Assembly: GCA_022563195.1 (NCBI GenBank)
Contig: JADFNV010000017.1
Coordinates: 1-59,073 of the forward strand
DNA length: 59,073 bases
DNA from: Pseudomonadota bacterium
GTDB taxonomy: Bacteria; Pseudomonadota; Gammaproteobacteria; Steroidobacterales; Woeseiaceae
Direction of reading: 5' to 3'
The notes beneath the pieces were generated by a model. It did not search any database, was not told the origin of the DNA, and saw only the letters and a program-made list of their open reading frames with translations. Below are positions 44,224 through 53,407 of the stretch, piece by piece; the stretch's first letter is position 1; the number at the start of each line of letters is the position of its first letter. The translations under genes were made by a program, and so were the position numbers.

Positions 44224-45087
44224 ATGGCACGGTTAATTCTAAGCCTGGACAACCAGGTTCTCGCTGAATACAACATGACGAAGGAGCGATACACGATCGG
44301 GCGCCTGCCGGACAACGATGTGCGCGTCGACAATCCCGCCGTCAGTGGCCACCATTCCCTGATAATCAATATTCTCAATGATTCTTTTCTCGAAGATCTC
44401 AATAGCACCAACGGCACTTACGTCAACGGCAAGTTGATCAAAAAGCACGCGCTGCAAAACGGTGACGTCATCACGATCGGTCACCACCAGTTGCGTTTCG
44501 CGGATCAGCAAATCACTGAGGCTGACCAGGACGAATTCGAAAAAACAATGGTCATACCGTCGGGCCAGCAGAACGCTGCCCAGCTTGCATTAGCTGAAAA
44601 GGCGGCCGACGTCGCTGTATCCGCCGACGCCGCGGCTGACGCCGCTTCCGACGCCGCCGCCGCTGTGAGGCTCGACCCAGAGGAAGCCGCAGCGTTGGTC
44701 GATGAACAGAAAAAAGAGCCGGCCGTGGCAAGCGCGGCCGTGGCAAGCGTGCCCGAACCCGCTACGCATACCGAGACCGCCGTTGGCGTCGACCGGAGTT
44801 CCGCGCCGAATGCGCTGCCATTTGCGAAGTTGCAGGTTCTAAGTGGTGCTTTCGCTGGCCGCGAACTCGAGCTGATCAAGGCGCTCACGACGCTGGGCCG
44901 TCCCGGCGTACAAGTCGCTGCCATCACTCGCCGTGCGGAAGGCTATTACATCGTGCATGTTGAGTCGGGCAAGGAGGACGACTACCCGTTGGTGAACGGT
45001 CAGCCAATCGGAGCACAGGCACGCAAGCTGGCCGACAATGATGTCGTACAACTGGCGGGCGTCAAGATGGGGTTTTTCCTTTCGTAA
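44224..45087 (+). CDS. FHA-domain protein with second degenerate FHA-like domain
   Basis: 287 residues. A standard FHA domain at about 5-95 contains the phosphothreonine-binding residues (IGRLPDNDVRVDNPAVSGHHSL, LNSTNGTYVNG, GDVITIGHHQLRF). A low-complexity Ala/Asp/Glu linker (about 115-195) follows. The C-terminal 85 residues look like a divergent FHA fold (TLGRPGVQVAAITRRAEGYYIVHV, PLVNGQPI, LADNDVVQLAG). Likely the reader of the kinase's output. Its stop is 4 bp from the convergent alr. Confidence 0.92.
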   Translation: MARLILSLDNQVLAEYNMTKERYTIGRLPDNDVRVDNPAVSGHHSLIINILNDSFLEDLNSTNGTYVNGKLIKKHALQNGDVITIGHHQLRFADQQITEADQDEFEKTMVIPSGQQNAAQLALAEKAADVAVSADAAADAASDAAAAVRLDPEEAAALVDEQKKEPAVASAAVASVPEPATHTETAVGVDRSSAPNALPFAKLQVLSGAFAGRELELIKALTTLGRPGVQVAAITRRAEGYYIVHVESGKEDDYPLVNGQPIGAQARKLADNDVVQLAGVKMGFFLS

Positions 45088-45091
45088 TTAT

Positions 45092-46195
45092 TCAATCCGC
45101 GACCTCAATCGCCTCGCGGTGCGTGACACCACAAACGAGATCGTAGGGTATTGCCTCCGCCCACGGTGCGATCTCTTCAACGGCAAGCCCTTCGCCCCAT
45201 AAAATTGCAATGTCGCCTACCTGATCAGCTGTCCTGGAACCGAGGTCAACGGCGATCAGGTCCATCGATACATTGCCGATCAGAGGTACGCGGCGTCCGT
45301 TGATAAGCACCGGTGTGCCGGATCTGAAGTGTCGTGAATAGCCATCGCCGTATCCGACTGAAATGATGCCGAGTACGCTTTCGCTTTGGCTTTGATACTG
45401 GCCCTTGTAACCGACACGAGCGCCCTCTCGCAGTGGCTTGATCGCAATGAGGCGAGCTTCGAACCGCATCACTGGCGTCAGTCCGAGATCAGCACCTGTC
45501 TGACCACTGAACGGCGATATGCCAAACAATGCAAGGCCGGGTCGAATCCAGTGGTCGCCTTCGAAACCCAGGAGTTCCTGCGCGTTGGCAATCTGCGGCC
45601 AACCGAGGATTGCGGGAGTATTCGCAATGCTCACCGCACCGGAAAACCCCTCGGCAACAGATCGGAACAGAGCGAATTGATCCTCGGTCGTCGAATTGTG
45701 GGGCTCATCCGCACTCGCCAGGTGCGACATCAGACGCACCTCGTTCACGATGTCGCAATCGCGCAACCTGCCAAGCAATTCGCTGGAGTCGTCAGGGGAA
45801 AAACCGAGTCGGTTCATGCCCGTATCAAATTTTAGCCACACCGTGACGGTACCGGCGCCGGCGGCTTCGAGCAATTCGATCTGCTCGGCACAATGCACGA
45901 CGATCTCGAAGCCGTGCAGCATTGCCGCACTGAGCTCACTCGACGTCAATACGCCGGCTAACAGGATGATCGGCTTGTCGATGCCCGACTCACGCAAACG
46001 ACAGGCCTCCGACAAGCGAGCTACGGCGAACGCATCGACATCGTTCAAACTTTTGGCAACAGTCACTATCCCGTGTCCATAGGCATTTGCCTTGATCACG
46101 GCCATGACCTTGGCGCCTGGTGCGGCGGCCTGAATGACTCTGAGGTTTTTTTTAAGCGCGCCGAGCCGGATAAGTGCCCGTGCCCCGAAGGTCAC
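45092..46195 (-). CDS. alr: Alanine racemase
   Basis: 367 residues, PLP-dependent; makes D-alanine for peptidoglycan. PLP lysine in VMAVIKANAYGHG, LKFDTGMNRLGF, catalytic Tyr in REGARVGYKGQY, SVGYGDGYSRHF, NVSMDLIAVDLG. Overlaps dnaB by 4 bp; the dnaB-alr pairing is common in gammaproteobacteria. Confidence 0.97.
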   Translation of the reverse strand: MTFGARALIRLGALKKNLRVIQAAAPGAKVMAVIKANAYGHGIVTVAKSLNDVDAFAVARLSEACRLRESGIDKPIILLAGVLTSSELSAAMLHGFEIVVHCAEQIELLEAAGAGTVTVWLKFDTGMNRLGFSPDDSSELLGRLRDCDIVNEVRLMSHLASADEPHNSTTEDQFALFRSVAEGFSGAVSIANTPAILGWPQIANAQELLGFEGDHWIRPGLALFGISPFSGQTGADLGLTPVMRFEARLIAIKPLREGARVGYKGQYQSQSESVLGIISVGYGDGYSRHFRSGTPVLINGRRVPLIGNVSMDLIAVDLGSRTADQVGDIAILWGEGLAVEEIAPWAEAIPYDLVCGVTHREAIEVAD

Positions 46196-47586
46196 GGATA
46201 CGCCTCGTCCGCGTAATTATCGGGCACCCAGTTTTCAAATTTGGTGTAACGGCCGACAAAAGTCAGCGGGAAGTTGCCGATGGGCCCATTGCGCTGCTTG
46301 GCGATGACGATATCCGCGATGCCCTTGCGCGGCGTATCCTGGTTATAGACCTCCTCGCGATAAATGAAGAGGATCAGGTCCGCGTCTTGCTCGATCGCGC
46401 CCGACTCACGAAGGTCCGACATGACCGGGCGCTTGTCGGCGCGTTGCTCGACGCTGCGATTCAACTGTGACAACGCGATGATTGGCACCGACAGCTCTCT
46501 GGCCAAGGCTTTCAACGATCTCGAAATCTCCGAGATCTCTGTCGCCCGATTTTCTTTGCTGCCTGGCACAGACATCAGCTGCAAATAGTCGACGACGATG
46601 AGCCCCAGGCCGTGCTCGCGCTGCAGGCGTCTGGACCGCGCTCGAATTTCGGTCGGTGATAATCCCGGTGTGTCGTCGATAAATATCGGCGCCTCCGACA
46701 TGAGCTGCACGGCTGTATTGATTCGCGACCAGTCTTCGTCGGGAAATGTGCCGGTACGCAAATGTGTCTGATCCACGCGTCCGAGTGACGAAATCATGCG
46801 AAATGCGAGCTGCTGCGCCGGCATTTCCATGGAGAATAGCGCCGTCGGTATCTTCGAGCCGATCGCTGCGTTTTCGGCGATGTTCACTGCAAGCGTCGAC
46901 TTACCCATCGACGGCCGACCCGCGATAATGATCAGGTCACCGGGTTGCAGCCCTGCAGTGAGTCTGTCGAACTCGGTAAAACCGGTCGGAATTCCGGTGA
47001 TGCTTCCCTCAGACTGATGTAACACATCGATACGATCGACGGCCTCGGGCAGAATGTGTTTCAGTGCCTTGAAACCAGACCGGCCTCTCGATCCCGATTC
47101 TGCGATTTCGAACACCAGTCGTTCGGCCGAGTCCACAAGCTCTGCTGCGCTGCGGCCTTCGGTCGAGAACGCGCTGCCACTGATTTCATTGCCCGCACTG
47201 ATCAATGCTCTGAGCATTGAGCGTTCGCGCAGGATCTTGGCGTATGCTCTGGCATTTGCCGCCCCCGGGGTCTCATTCGCAAGCGTGGCAAGGTATTCGA
47301 GACCGCCGGAATTTTCGAGCTCACCACGGCTATCAAGGTGTTCCGACACGGTCACGACATCGCAGGGATTAGCCTCGTCGGCCAGGCTAGCGATAGCGGC
47401 GAATATCAGGCGATGGTCTTTGCGGTAAAAATCATGAACCGAGACGACATCCGCAATCTTGTCCCAGGATTGATGATCGAGCATGAGCCCGCCGAGCAAT
47501 GATTGTTCGGCTTCAATGGAATTGGGCGGTATCTTGAGGTGCTCTCCACCCCCGGCTAACACACCATCATCCAGCGCTCGGACCAT
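46192..47586 (-). CDS. dnaB: Replicative DNA helicase DnaB
   Basis: 464 residues. N-terminal helical domain (PNSIEAEQSLLGGLMLD), RecA-like domain with Walker A GRPSMGKST, FSMEMPAQQLAFR, LGLIVVDYLQLMSVPG, and DLRESGAIEQDADLILFIYREEVY. Unwinds DNA at the replication fork. No intein or insertion. Lies between rplI and alr, the standard neighbourhood. Confidence 0.98.
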   Translation of the reverse strand: MVRALDDGVLAGGGEHLKIPPNSIEAEQSLLGGLMLDHQSWDKIADVVSVHDFYRKDHRLIFAAIASLADEANPCDVVTVSEHLDSRGELENSGGLEYLATLANETPGAANARAYAKILRERSMLRALISAGNEISGSAFSTEGRSAAELVDSAERLVFEIAESGSRGRSGFKALKHILPEAVDRIDVLHQSEGSITGIPTGFTEFDRLTAGLQPGDLIIIAGRPSMGKSTLAVNIAENAAIGSKIPTALFSMEMPAQQLAFRMISSLGRVDQTHLRTGTFPDEDWSRINTAVQLMSEAPIFIDDTPGLSPTEIRARSRRLQREHGLGLIVVDYLQLMSVPGSKENRATEISEISRSLKALARELSVPIIALSQLNRSVEQRADKRPVMSDLRESGAIEQDADLILFIYREEVYNQDTPRKGIADIVIAKQRNGPIGNFPLTFVGRYTKFENWVPDNYADEAYP

Positions 47587-47655
47587 ATCAGGCTCTCTCG
47601 GGGAAACAAAACGCGAGGCTCAATTTATCACACGTGCGCCCAGGATGCCGCCGCC

Positions 47656-48105
47656 CTATTCTTCGGCGACGACTCTTATTGTGACTTCGGCGTTGACATC
47701 GCTATGCAAATGCACTCCGATCACAAATTCGCCGAGCTCGTGAATCGGGCCGTCCGGCATGCGCACCTCACTGCGCTCCACTTCGACCTGTACGTTGCCA
47801 AATGCCGCCACAATATCGATCGGTCCAACCGAGCCGAACAATTTACCTTCGCTCCCCGCATTGGCGGAAATGACGAGCTCCATGCCATTGATCGTCTTGG
47901 CGCGGTCATTTGCGCCGGCAAGTTCCTCGGCAGCCGCTTTCTCGAGCTCCGCGCGCCGCGAGTCGATCTCCTTCATATTTTCCGGAGTGGCGAGCGTCGC
48001 CTTTCCCTGAGGAATCAGGAAGTTTCGACCATAACCTGCTTTAACTTTCACGAGGTCCCCGATATTGCCGAGGTTCTCGACCTTGTCCAAAAGAATGACG
48101 TTCAT
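47656..48105 (-). CDS. rplI: 50S ribosomal protein L9
   Basis: 149 residues. MNVILLDKVENLGNIGDLVKVKAGYGRNFLIPQGKA is the N-terminal rRNA-binding domain; a connecting helix (ELEKAAAEELAGANDRAKTI) and the C-terminal domain follow. Usual length. Downstream of the membrane-protein gene in the rpsF operon. Confidence 0.98.
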   Translation of the reverse strand: MNVILLDKVENLGNIGDLVKVKAGYGRNFLIPQGKATLATPENMKEIDSRRAELEKAAAEELAGANDRAKTINGMELVISANAGSEGKLFGSVGPIDIVAAFGNVQVEVERSEVRMPDGPIHELGEFVIGVHLHSDVNAEVTIRVVAEE

Positions 48106-48120
48106 TTAAAAATCCTTCAC

Positions 48121-49005
48121 CTAAGATTGTCGTGTCGCGCGGCGGTAGCGAAACCACGCATCCGTATAGCCTAAAACCGCCAACGCCAGAACCAAAAACA
48201 CATGCAAAATCAGCATGAGAACATATGTCGCGATCACCACGAATAATGGCAAATGCCTGTCAACGTGCATCCAGTGCACAATGGCGAGCCCCTGCAGCCA
48301 AAAACTCATGAACAGCACCACTGCAACATTCTGTAACCAGGCCACGTCGATTGCGTAAGCGATCAACGACGCCAATGCCATAATCAGCGCAATTACGCGA
48401 CCAAAATTCAAATCGCAAAACCGGCCGTAATTTCCGGTTTCTCCGGGCAAATGGCTAAAAAACCGATAGCCGAGCAACAAGTACACCGCGCATATCGTCC
48501 ATCGCGTCAGCACAGTGGCCAAAGTCATCATTTCGGCCGTCATCGCCGGATCAGCAACCAGAAATTCCGCCTGCAAATGCAGATCGTTTGCCCGGGTCCA
48601 CTCCACCAGCGCCGCCATGACGGGCTCCCAAAAAGCCACGACGTCGTCGACCACGAGCCCAAACCCCAACATCGCCAATGCGGCCAGGATCGCAGACACC
48701 TGCATCGTCAATGCGAGCGATCGTGTCGCGTGCAATAACACAGCCAGCAACAGTGCCGGCAGCAATATGGCAACAATACTGACGGCGATTTGCATGACCG
48801 GCGCCCCGACCACGATTGAAACCGCCACCAGAAACAGGCCCGCTATAGCGCCCTCGAATACCGCAAGACGAACACCGTGTCGCAACACGAGTAGCACCAT
48901 GATGGCGCCACTCACTATCTGCAGCAGCGGCAGCAACAACGTTGCTGCAAGCGCCAAAATGGCGTTTTGTGGCCGGGCAACCAGCCACGTGGCTACCGAT
49001 TGCAC
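48121..49005 (-). CDS. Multi-pass membrane protein, DUF2232-like
   Basis: 294 residues from a GTG at 49005, 20 bp after the rpsR stop; the longer frame to 49080 overlaps rpsR. Eight or so transmembrane helices (for example ILALAATLLLPLLQIVSGAIMVLLVL and LLPALLLAVLLHATRSLALTM), few charged residues. Genes of this type between rpsR and rplI are known in gammaproteobacteria, where the function is undefined. The family label is from position and topology, not from a diagnostic motif. Confidence 0.75.
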   Translation of the reverse strand: MQSVATWLVARPQNAILALAATLLLPLLQIVSGAIMVLLVLRHGVRLAVFEGAIAGLFLVAVSIVVGAPVMQIAVSIVAILLPALLLAVLLHATRSLALTMQVSAILAALAMLGFGLVVDDVVAFWEPVMAALVEWTRANDLHLQAEFLVADPAMTAEMMTLATVLTRWTICAVYLLLGYRFFSHLPGETGNYGRFCDLNFGRVIALIMALASLIAYAIDVAWLQNVAVVLFMSFWLQGLAIVHWMHVDRHLPLFVVIATYVLMLILHVFLVLALAVLGYTDAWFRYRRATRQS

Positions 49006-49024
49006 GACGCCTACCCCATTCGAC

Positions 49025-49249
49025 CTAGTGCCGATCGGTGTAAGGCAACAACGCGAGAAAACGCGCGCGTTTGACTGCAACCGCCAGTTGACGCTGATAG
49101 TGAGACTTGGTGCCCGTTATGCGGCTCGGGACGATCTTGCCGGTCTCTGTGACATAGGCCTTCAGAAGGTTGAGATCTTTGTAATCAATCTCTTCGATGC
49201 CTTCTGCGGTAAACCTGCAATACTTGCGCCTGCGTGAATATCGACTCAT
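49025..49249 (-). CDS. rpsR: 30S ribosomal protein S18
   Basis: 74 residues. [67 protein letters not shown] is a complete S18 apart from the first residues; the zinc cysteines are reduced to one. Forms a heterodimer with S6, encoded 10 bp upstream. Confidence 0.98.
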   Translation of the reverse strand: MSRYSRRRKYCRFTAEGIEEIDYKDLNLLKAYVTETGKIVPSRITGTKSHYQRQLAVAVKRARFLALLPYTDRH

Positions 49250-49259
49250 TTCATTCTCC

Positions 49260-49925
49260 TCAGGCGCTCTTTTCTACAGCTTCATCAGCCGTATCTTCGC
49301 CACTATCACTCTCACCGTTTTCAGCGTCCGCTGCGACGACTGCATCCGCCTCGACCGCGCTGTCATCGCTTGATTTTTCTTCGGATTCATCGGCGCTCGC
49401 TGATGTCTCCGCTTCAGGTGCCCGTTCTGCATCGACAGATTCTTCTTTGTCTTCTTCTTTGTCTTCTTCTTTGTCTTCTTCTTTGTCTTCTTCTTTGTCT
49501 TCTTCTTTATCTTTTTCGGCATCAGCGGATTCAGTCCGCATCGCGGCTTCAGCCGCAGCCTTGGCATCCCGACGCTGCTGCGCTTCTTTTTCCTTGGCCT
49601 TTTCCTCGGCAACGGCAACGGCCATAGGCGACGCTTCTGTGACGGACGCCTTACGCGAAATAATGAGATTTCGCAGCACCGCATCATTGAATCGAAACGC
49701 GCCCTTGATTTCATCGAGAACGGGCTGGTCACACTCTATATTCAAGAGAACATAGTGCGCCTTGTGGACCTTGTTGATCGGATGGGCCAGCTGACGACGA
49801 CCCCAGTCTTCGGTGCGATGAACCACACCGCCAGAACCGGTCACCATGCCTTCGTAACGCTCTATCATGGCCGGAACTTGTTCGCTCTGGTCCGGGTGGA
49901 CCAGGAACACGATTTCGTAATGTCT
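49260..49925 (-). CDS. rpsF: 30S ribosomal protein S6 with long acidic repeat tail
   Basis: 221 residues from the ATG at 49925 ([18 protein letters not shown]), against 95-135 in most bacteria. Residues 1-98 are a normal S6 ([50 protein letters not shown]). From about 105 a charged helix ([24 protein letters not shown]) leads to six DKEE units and then an Asp/Glu/Ser/Ala-rich end with net strong negative charge. The tail is in frame, without stop or frameshift, and rpsR follows normally, so it is probably expressed. Confidence 0.96.
   Translation of the reverse strand, partial: RHYEIVFLVHPDQSEQVPAMIERYEGMVTGSGGVVHRTEDWGRRQLAHPINKVHKAHYVLLNIECDQPVLDEIKGAFRFNDAVLRNLIISRKASVTEASPMAVAVAEEKAKEKEAQQRRDAKAAAEAAMRTESADAEKDKEEDKEEDKEEDKEEDKEEDKEESVDAERAPEAETSASADESEEKSSDDSAVEADAVVAADAENGESDSGEDTADEAVEKSA
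49441..49512. repeat. 12-bp tandem repeat within rpsF
   Basis: About six uninterrupted copies of a 12-bp unit (GTCTTCTTCTTT on the plus strand), coding DKEE repeats in S6. The copies are identical or almost so at DNA level, which suggests recent expansion and possible length variation by slippage. Being a multiple of three, changes in copy number would keep the frame. Confidence 0.85.
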
Positions 49926-49997
49926 CATTGTTTTCCCTTTTGGATGAAATCCCGCCGGATACCTTGTCACAATGGCAAAGTACCCTTTCGGATTACA

Positions 49998-50020
49998 GCC
50001 ACCCGGCTCTCCGGTGTGGC
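49998..50020 (-). promoter_or_regulatory. Candidate rpsF leader hairpin (S6:S18-type)
   Basis: Upstream of rpsF by 72 bp, the minus-strand transcript can form GCCAC-A-CCGG-AGAG-CCGG-G-GTGGC, two stacked stems with an internal A/G mismatch. The rpsF operon of many bacteria carries a leader RNA that binds the S6:S18 dimer and contains a conserved CCG near the loop (known biology). This hairpin has CCG at a comparable place, but the match is by eye. A second perfect inverted repeat, GCGGTCT/AGACCGC at 50029-50044, lies between it and rlmB. Confidence 0.4.
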
Positions 50021-50137
50021 AAGAGGCTGCGGTCTTGAGACCGCCCCGGCCTTCTGGACGGGGACGCGCATCCTAACCGCTGCCCCCGCACGACGCAAGC
50101 CATGACTGCGTGGAATTTCAGGCGGCTGCAGGCAACT

Positions 50138-50893
50138 TCAGCCTCGCTGCCGCAGCGCCTCGTACAGGCACACACCGGTTGCAACAGACACATTGAGGCT
50201 GGACACGACGCCCTGCATAGGCAGACACAGTAACTCGTCACAGCGGGCCGCGATGCCCTTGCTCAGGCCCTTTTCTTCGCGGCCCATGACGAATACCAGC
50301 GGGCGATCCAGATCCGTGTCATAGAGGCTGGTGTCGCCCTGATCCCCGGTGCCGAGAACCGTAACACCGTAGTCCGCGAGCCAGCCCAGTACCCTGCCGA
50401 GATTGGCAACCTGCGCAAACGGCATTTGCTCGGCAGCACCCGAGGCAACTTTGCTCACCGTGGGTCCGAGACCAGCCCCGTCGTGGCGCGGGACAATCAC
50501 TGCGTCGACGCCGGTCGCATCGGCGGTACGCAGACAGGCGCCCAGATTATGCGGATCCTGAATGCCATCGAGCATTAGCAGCAGCAAATGACGCTCGTCG
50601 GCCGACTCCAGGCGCGCCTCGACCAGCGAGCGCAAATTCGCCTCGTCCAGCATTGTGCTGCGCCGCACCTCGGCAACGATGCCCTGGTGCCTCGGCTCGC
50701 CACTGATTTGCTGCAATCTGCCACGATTAGCCTGCTGGATTTCAATACCACGGGCATTCGCCAGCGTAATCAGAGCCTCGACGCGCGGATTGACGGTCTG
50801 GTATTCGGCGTATAGCCGACGCACATCGGTATTGCCGCTGGCCAGCAACTGTTCGACGGCTCTGAGTCCGGCGACATATTTTGACTTGCTCAT
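50138..50893 (-). CDS. rlmB: 23S rRNA (guanosine-2'-O-)-methyltransferase RlmB
   Basis: 251 residues, SpoU/TrmH family. N-terminal L30e-like substrate domain (YVAGLRAVEQLLAS...VNPRVEALITLANARGIEIQQ) and SPOUT domain with LDGIQDPHNLGACLRTADATGVDAVI, FVMGREEKGLSKGI and LNVSVATGVCLYEALR. Methylates G2251 of 23S rRNA in E. coli. Overlaps rnr by 4 bp, the conserved rnr-rlmB pair. Confidence 0.96.
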   Translation of the reverse strand: MSKSKYVAGLRAVEQLLASGNTDVRRLYAEYQTVNPRVEALITLANARGIEIQQANRGRLQQISGEPRHQGIVAEVRRSTMLDEANLRSLVEARLESADERHLLLLMLDGIQDPHNLGACLRTADATGVDAVIVPRHDGAGLGPTVSKVASGAAEQMPFAQVANLGRVLGWLADYGVTVLGTGDQGDTSLYDTDLDRPLVFVMGREEKGLSKGIAARCDELLCLPMQGVVSSLNVSVATGVCLYEALRQRG

Positions 50894-53121
50894 CGACGTC
50901 GTTTGCGCCGCATTGCGACTTCCTCAACGGGGCGAAAATCGATCTTCCGCGTCTTGGCGTCGACGCGCTGGACCTGCACGCGCATCGCGTCGCCGAGTCG
51001 ATATATTCGGCCCGTCCGCTCACCGACCAGATGTAGTGATCCTGCCTCAAAATGGTAGTAATCATTGGCGAGACTCGTTACGTGCACCAGTCCATCGATT
51101 TGCAGTTCGTTGAGTTGCACAAACAGGCCAAAATTGGTGACTCCGGTAATGACGCCATCAAATTCCTCACCGACTCGGCTCTGCATGTACTCGCACTTGA
51201 GCGCAGCCTCGACATCGCGCGTCGCTTCCTCGGCACGCCGTTCATGCGCCGACGTTATAGCACCGAGTCGCTCCATCGCCGGTGCATCATAATTGAATCG
51301 CCCGGGCTTGCCGCTGCGCACGATATGTCGGATAGCACGATGCACGAGCAAGTCCGGATAGCGGCGAATTGGTGACGTGAAGTGCGCATAGGCGTCAAGC
51401 GACAAGCCGAAATGGCCGATATTTTTCGGGGTGTACTCAGCATGTTTCAGTGAGCGCAACATGGCCATCGAAATGGCAGCACTGTCCGGCCGCCCGCTTA
51501 TTTGTTTGAGCAGCGCCGTAAACGCCTTGGGCTCAATATGATCCGGGTGTGGCACCTTGAGACCCAGTGTCAGCAGGTAACGACGCAGCTCGTCAAAGCG
51601 ATCCGGATCAGGTTTGGCGTGTACACGATACAGGCCTGGAATACGATGCCGCCGCAAAAATTTTGCTGCCTGCACATTGGCGGCAATCATGCATTCTTCG
51701 ATCAAACGGTGAGCATCGTTGCGTGCGACCGTTTCGATGCTCACAATTTCACCCTGACTGCCCAATACAAAACGCGTCTGCGGCAGATCGAGTTCGATCG
51801 CGCCTCGACGCTGCCGGGCTTTCGCGAATGCCGCATATAAGGAGTGCAGCTCACGAACAGCTTTGTGCAATGGCTTCGGCACCGCGCCGGGCGACTCACC
51901 CGTCAGAAACTCACTCACCTGGCTGTAGGTCAACCGTGCAGACGAGCGCATGACCCCTTCAGCAAATTGTGCTCGGGAAATCTTGCCGTCCGCGGTGATG
52001 CGCATATCGCAAACCAGGCAGAGGCGATCCACTTTTGGATTGATCGAGCAAAGTCCATTCGACAAGACCTCTGGCAACATGGGCACGACGCGATCGGGAA
52101 AATACACTGACGTACCGCGTAATGTCGCTTCCTGATCCAATGCGGATCCGAGCGGCACATAATGAGCCACGTCGGCGATCGCAACGAGCAGACGCCAGCC
52201 ATTACCGACACGCTCACAGTAGACCGCATCATCGAAGTCCCGTGCGTCGGCACCGTCGATCGTCACCAGGTCCAGATCGCGGAAATCGGTACGTCCCTTC
52301 CTGGCCGCGGCCGGCACCGTGTTGCCAAGATCGCGTATTTCTTCTCGAACTGCCTTGGGCCAAAGCGTTGGAATGCTGTGCGAGTGGATCGCAATATCGG
52401 TAGCGATGCCCTTCTGCGCCGGATCGCCGATGATTCTGACAATGCGGCCCGTTGCCAGTTCGATCTGCGTCGGATAATCGAGAATTCTCGCGACGACGAT
52501 CTGCCCGGGTTTCGCGGCACCCGCCTCGCCCTTCGCGATCAGGATCCGGTGTGAAATCCTCGCGTTGTTTGGAATGACGAGGCCGATGCCGCGCTCGCGA
52601 ATAAACTGGCCCGCGACTTCGCGCTCACCGCGTTGCAGCACTTCGACAAGTGCGCCCTCCGGTTTACCGCGTCGATCGGTGCCCGTGATCTTGACGGCGA
52701 CACGATCGCTGTCAAACAGCGAACGCATTTGCCGTGCCGACAGGTAAATATCGTCACCCGCATCATCGCGAATGACGAAACCGTAGCCGTCGCGATGGCC
52801 GCTGACGACGCCGGTCACCAGATCGAGCTTCGCCGTGAGGCAAAATTCACCGCGGCGATTTTCGATGATCTGCCCGGCACGCACCATTTTATAGAGACGC
52901 TCGACGAGTAGCGTACGCATGCGCTGTCCTTTGAGACCGAGCGTGGACAGGACCTGATCCGCCTTGAGCGGCTTGCCTGCATCCTGCAGCACCTCCAGTA
53001 ACTCTGAACGGCTCGGAATCGGATGCCTGTAGGCCTTAGCTCGGCGCTTCGCGGTTTTCTTGGTTTTTTTTCTGGGCAAGCCAGGTGGCTCCGGGAATCG
53101 TACGTTATTGACAGGCAACAC
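50890..53121 (-). CDS. rnr: Ribonuclease R
   Basis: 743 residues from GTG. N-terminal winged helix (SRSELLEVLQDAGKPLKADQVLSTLGL), cold-shock domains, RNB catalytic domain with the acidic DGADARDFDDAVY motif near residue 295, S1 domain (GEEFDGVITGVTNFGLFVQLNELQIDGLVHV) and a short basic tail MRRKRRR. 3'-5' exoribonuclease for structured RNA and trans-translation targets. tRNA-Leu diverges from it upstream. Confidence 0.97.
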   Translation of the reverse strand: MLPVNNVRFPEPPGLPRKKTKKTAKRRAKAYRHPIPSRSELLEVLQDAGKPLKADQVLSTLGLKGQRMRTLLVERLYKMVRAGQIIENRRGEFCLTAKLDLVTGVVSGHRDGYGFVIRDDAGDDIYLSARQMRSLFDSDRVAVKITGTDRRGKPEGALVEVLQRGEREVAGQFIRERGIGLVIPNNARISHRILIAKGEAGAAKPGQIVVARILDYPTQIELATGRIVRIIGDPAQKGIATDIAIHSHSIPTLWPKAVREEIRDLGNTVPAAARKGRTDFRDLDLVTIDGADARDFDDAVYCERVGNGWRLLVAIADVAHYVPLGSALDQEATLRGTSVYFPDRVVPMLPEVLSNGLCSINPKVDRLCLVCDMRITADGKISRAQFAEGVMRSSARLTYSQVSEFLTGESPGAVPKPLHKAVRELHSLYAAFAKARQRRGAIELDLPQTRFVLGSQGEIVSIETVARNDAHRLIEECMIAANVQAAKFLRRHRIPGLYRVHAKPDPDRFDELRRYLLTLGLKVPHPDHIEPKAFTALLKQISGRPDSAAISMAMLRSLKHAEYTPKNIGHFGLSLDAYAHFTSPIRRYPDLLVHRAIRHIVRSGKPGRFNYDAPAMERLGAITSAHERRAEEATRDVEAALKCEYMQSRVGEEFDGVITGVTNFGLFVQLNELQIDGLVHVTSLANDYYHFEAGSLHLVGERTGRIYRLGDAMRVQVQRVDAKTRKIDFRPVEEVAMRRKRRR

Positions 53122-53179
53122 TCGACTTGAGTAGAGTCCGCCCGGTCGCGAGAGCAGCGATTGTACGCGGTTCTTGCAT

Positions 53180-53266
53180 GCCCAGGTGGCGGAATTGGTA
53201 GACGCGCCAGCTTCAGGTGCTGGTCTACGTAAGTAGGTGGAGGTTCAAGTCCTCTTCTGGGCACCA
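53180..53266 (+). tRNA. tRNA-Leu (CAG)
   Basis: 87 nt including CCA. Acceptor GCCCAGG/TCTGGGC region with discriminator A; D arm GGCGGAATTGGTAGACGC; anticodon stem CCAGC/GCTGG with loop TTCAGGT (anticodon CAG); variable arm of class II size; T arm GGAGGTTCAAGTCCTCT. Its 3' end is the probable insertion site of the island whose integrase lies 203 bp downstream. Confidence 0.97.
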
Positions 53267-53290
53267 TTTACCTCTTTTTGAGGTAAATGG
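53264..53290 (+). terminator. Hairpin beginning within the tRNA-Leu CCA end
   Basis: CCATTTACCTC-TTTTT-GAGGTAAATGG, a perfect 11-bp stem with a T5 loop; the left arm starts with the CCA of the tRNA. ACCTCTTTTT is then repeated once at 53291-53300, giving a T-run after the stem. It could terminate tRNA-Leu transcription, and the repeated ACCTCTTTTT may be part of the attachment region. Confidence 0.55.
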
Positions 53291-53407
53291 ACCTCTTTTT
53301 CGACCCTGTAACTGTCACATAGTCCCCGAAATACGTGTTACAACACGCTGATTTGTAACATATCTCGGATAGACAGGACAATGTGACACCGGAAACTATA
53401 GCTTTGC

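Noticed and set aside
41157..45087. Kinase, phosphatase and FHA genes as part of a type VI secretion locus
   Set aside because: No tss genes, hcp or vgrG in the 59 kb; neighbours are radA and alr.
49441..49512. Regular 12-bp repeats considered as a CRISPR-like array
   Set aside because: Units are contiguous without spacers and lie within a coding frame.
49274..49732. Lysine-rich frame (KKKTKKK repeats) overlapping rpsF on the same strand
   Set aside because: It is a shifted reading of the 12-bp repeat inside rpsF; the S6 frame is continuous and family-like.
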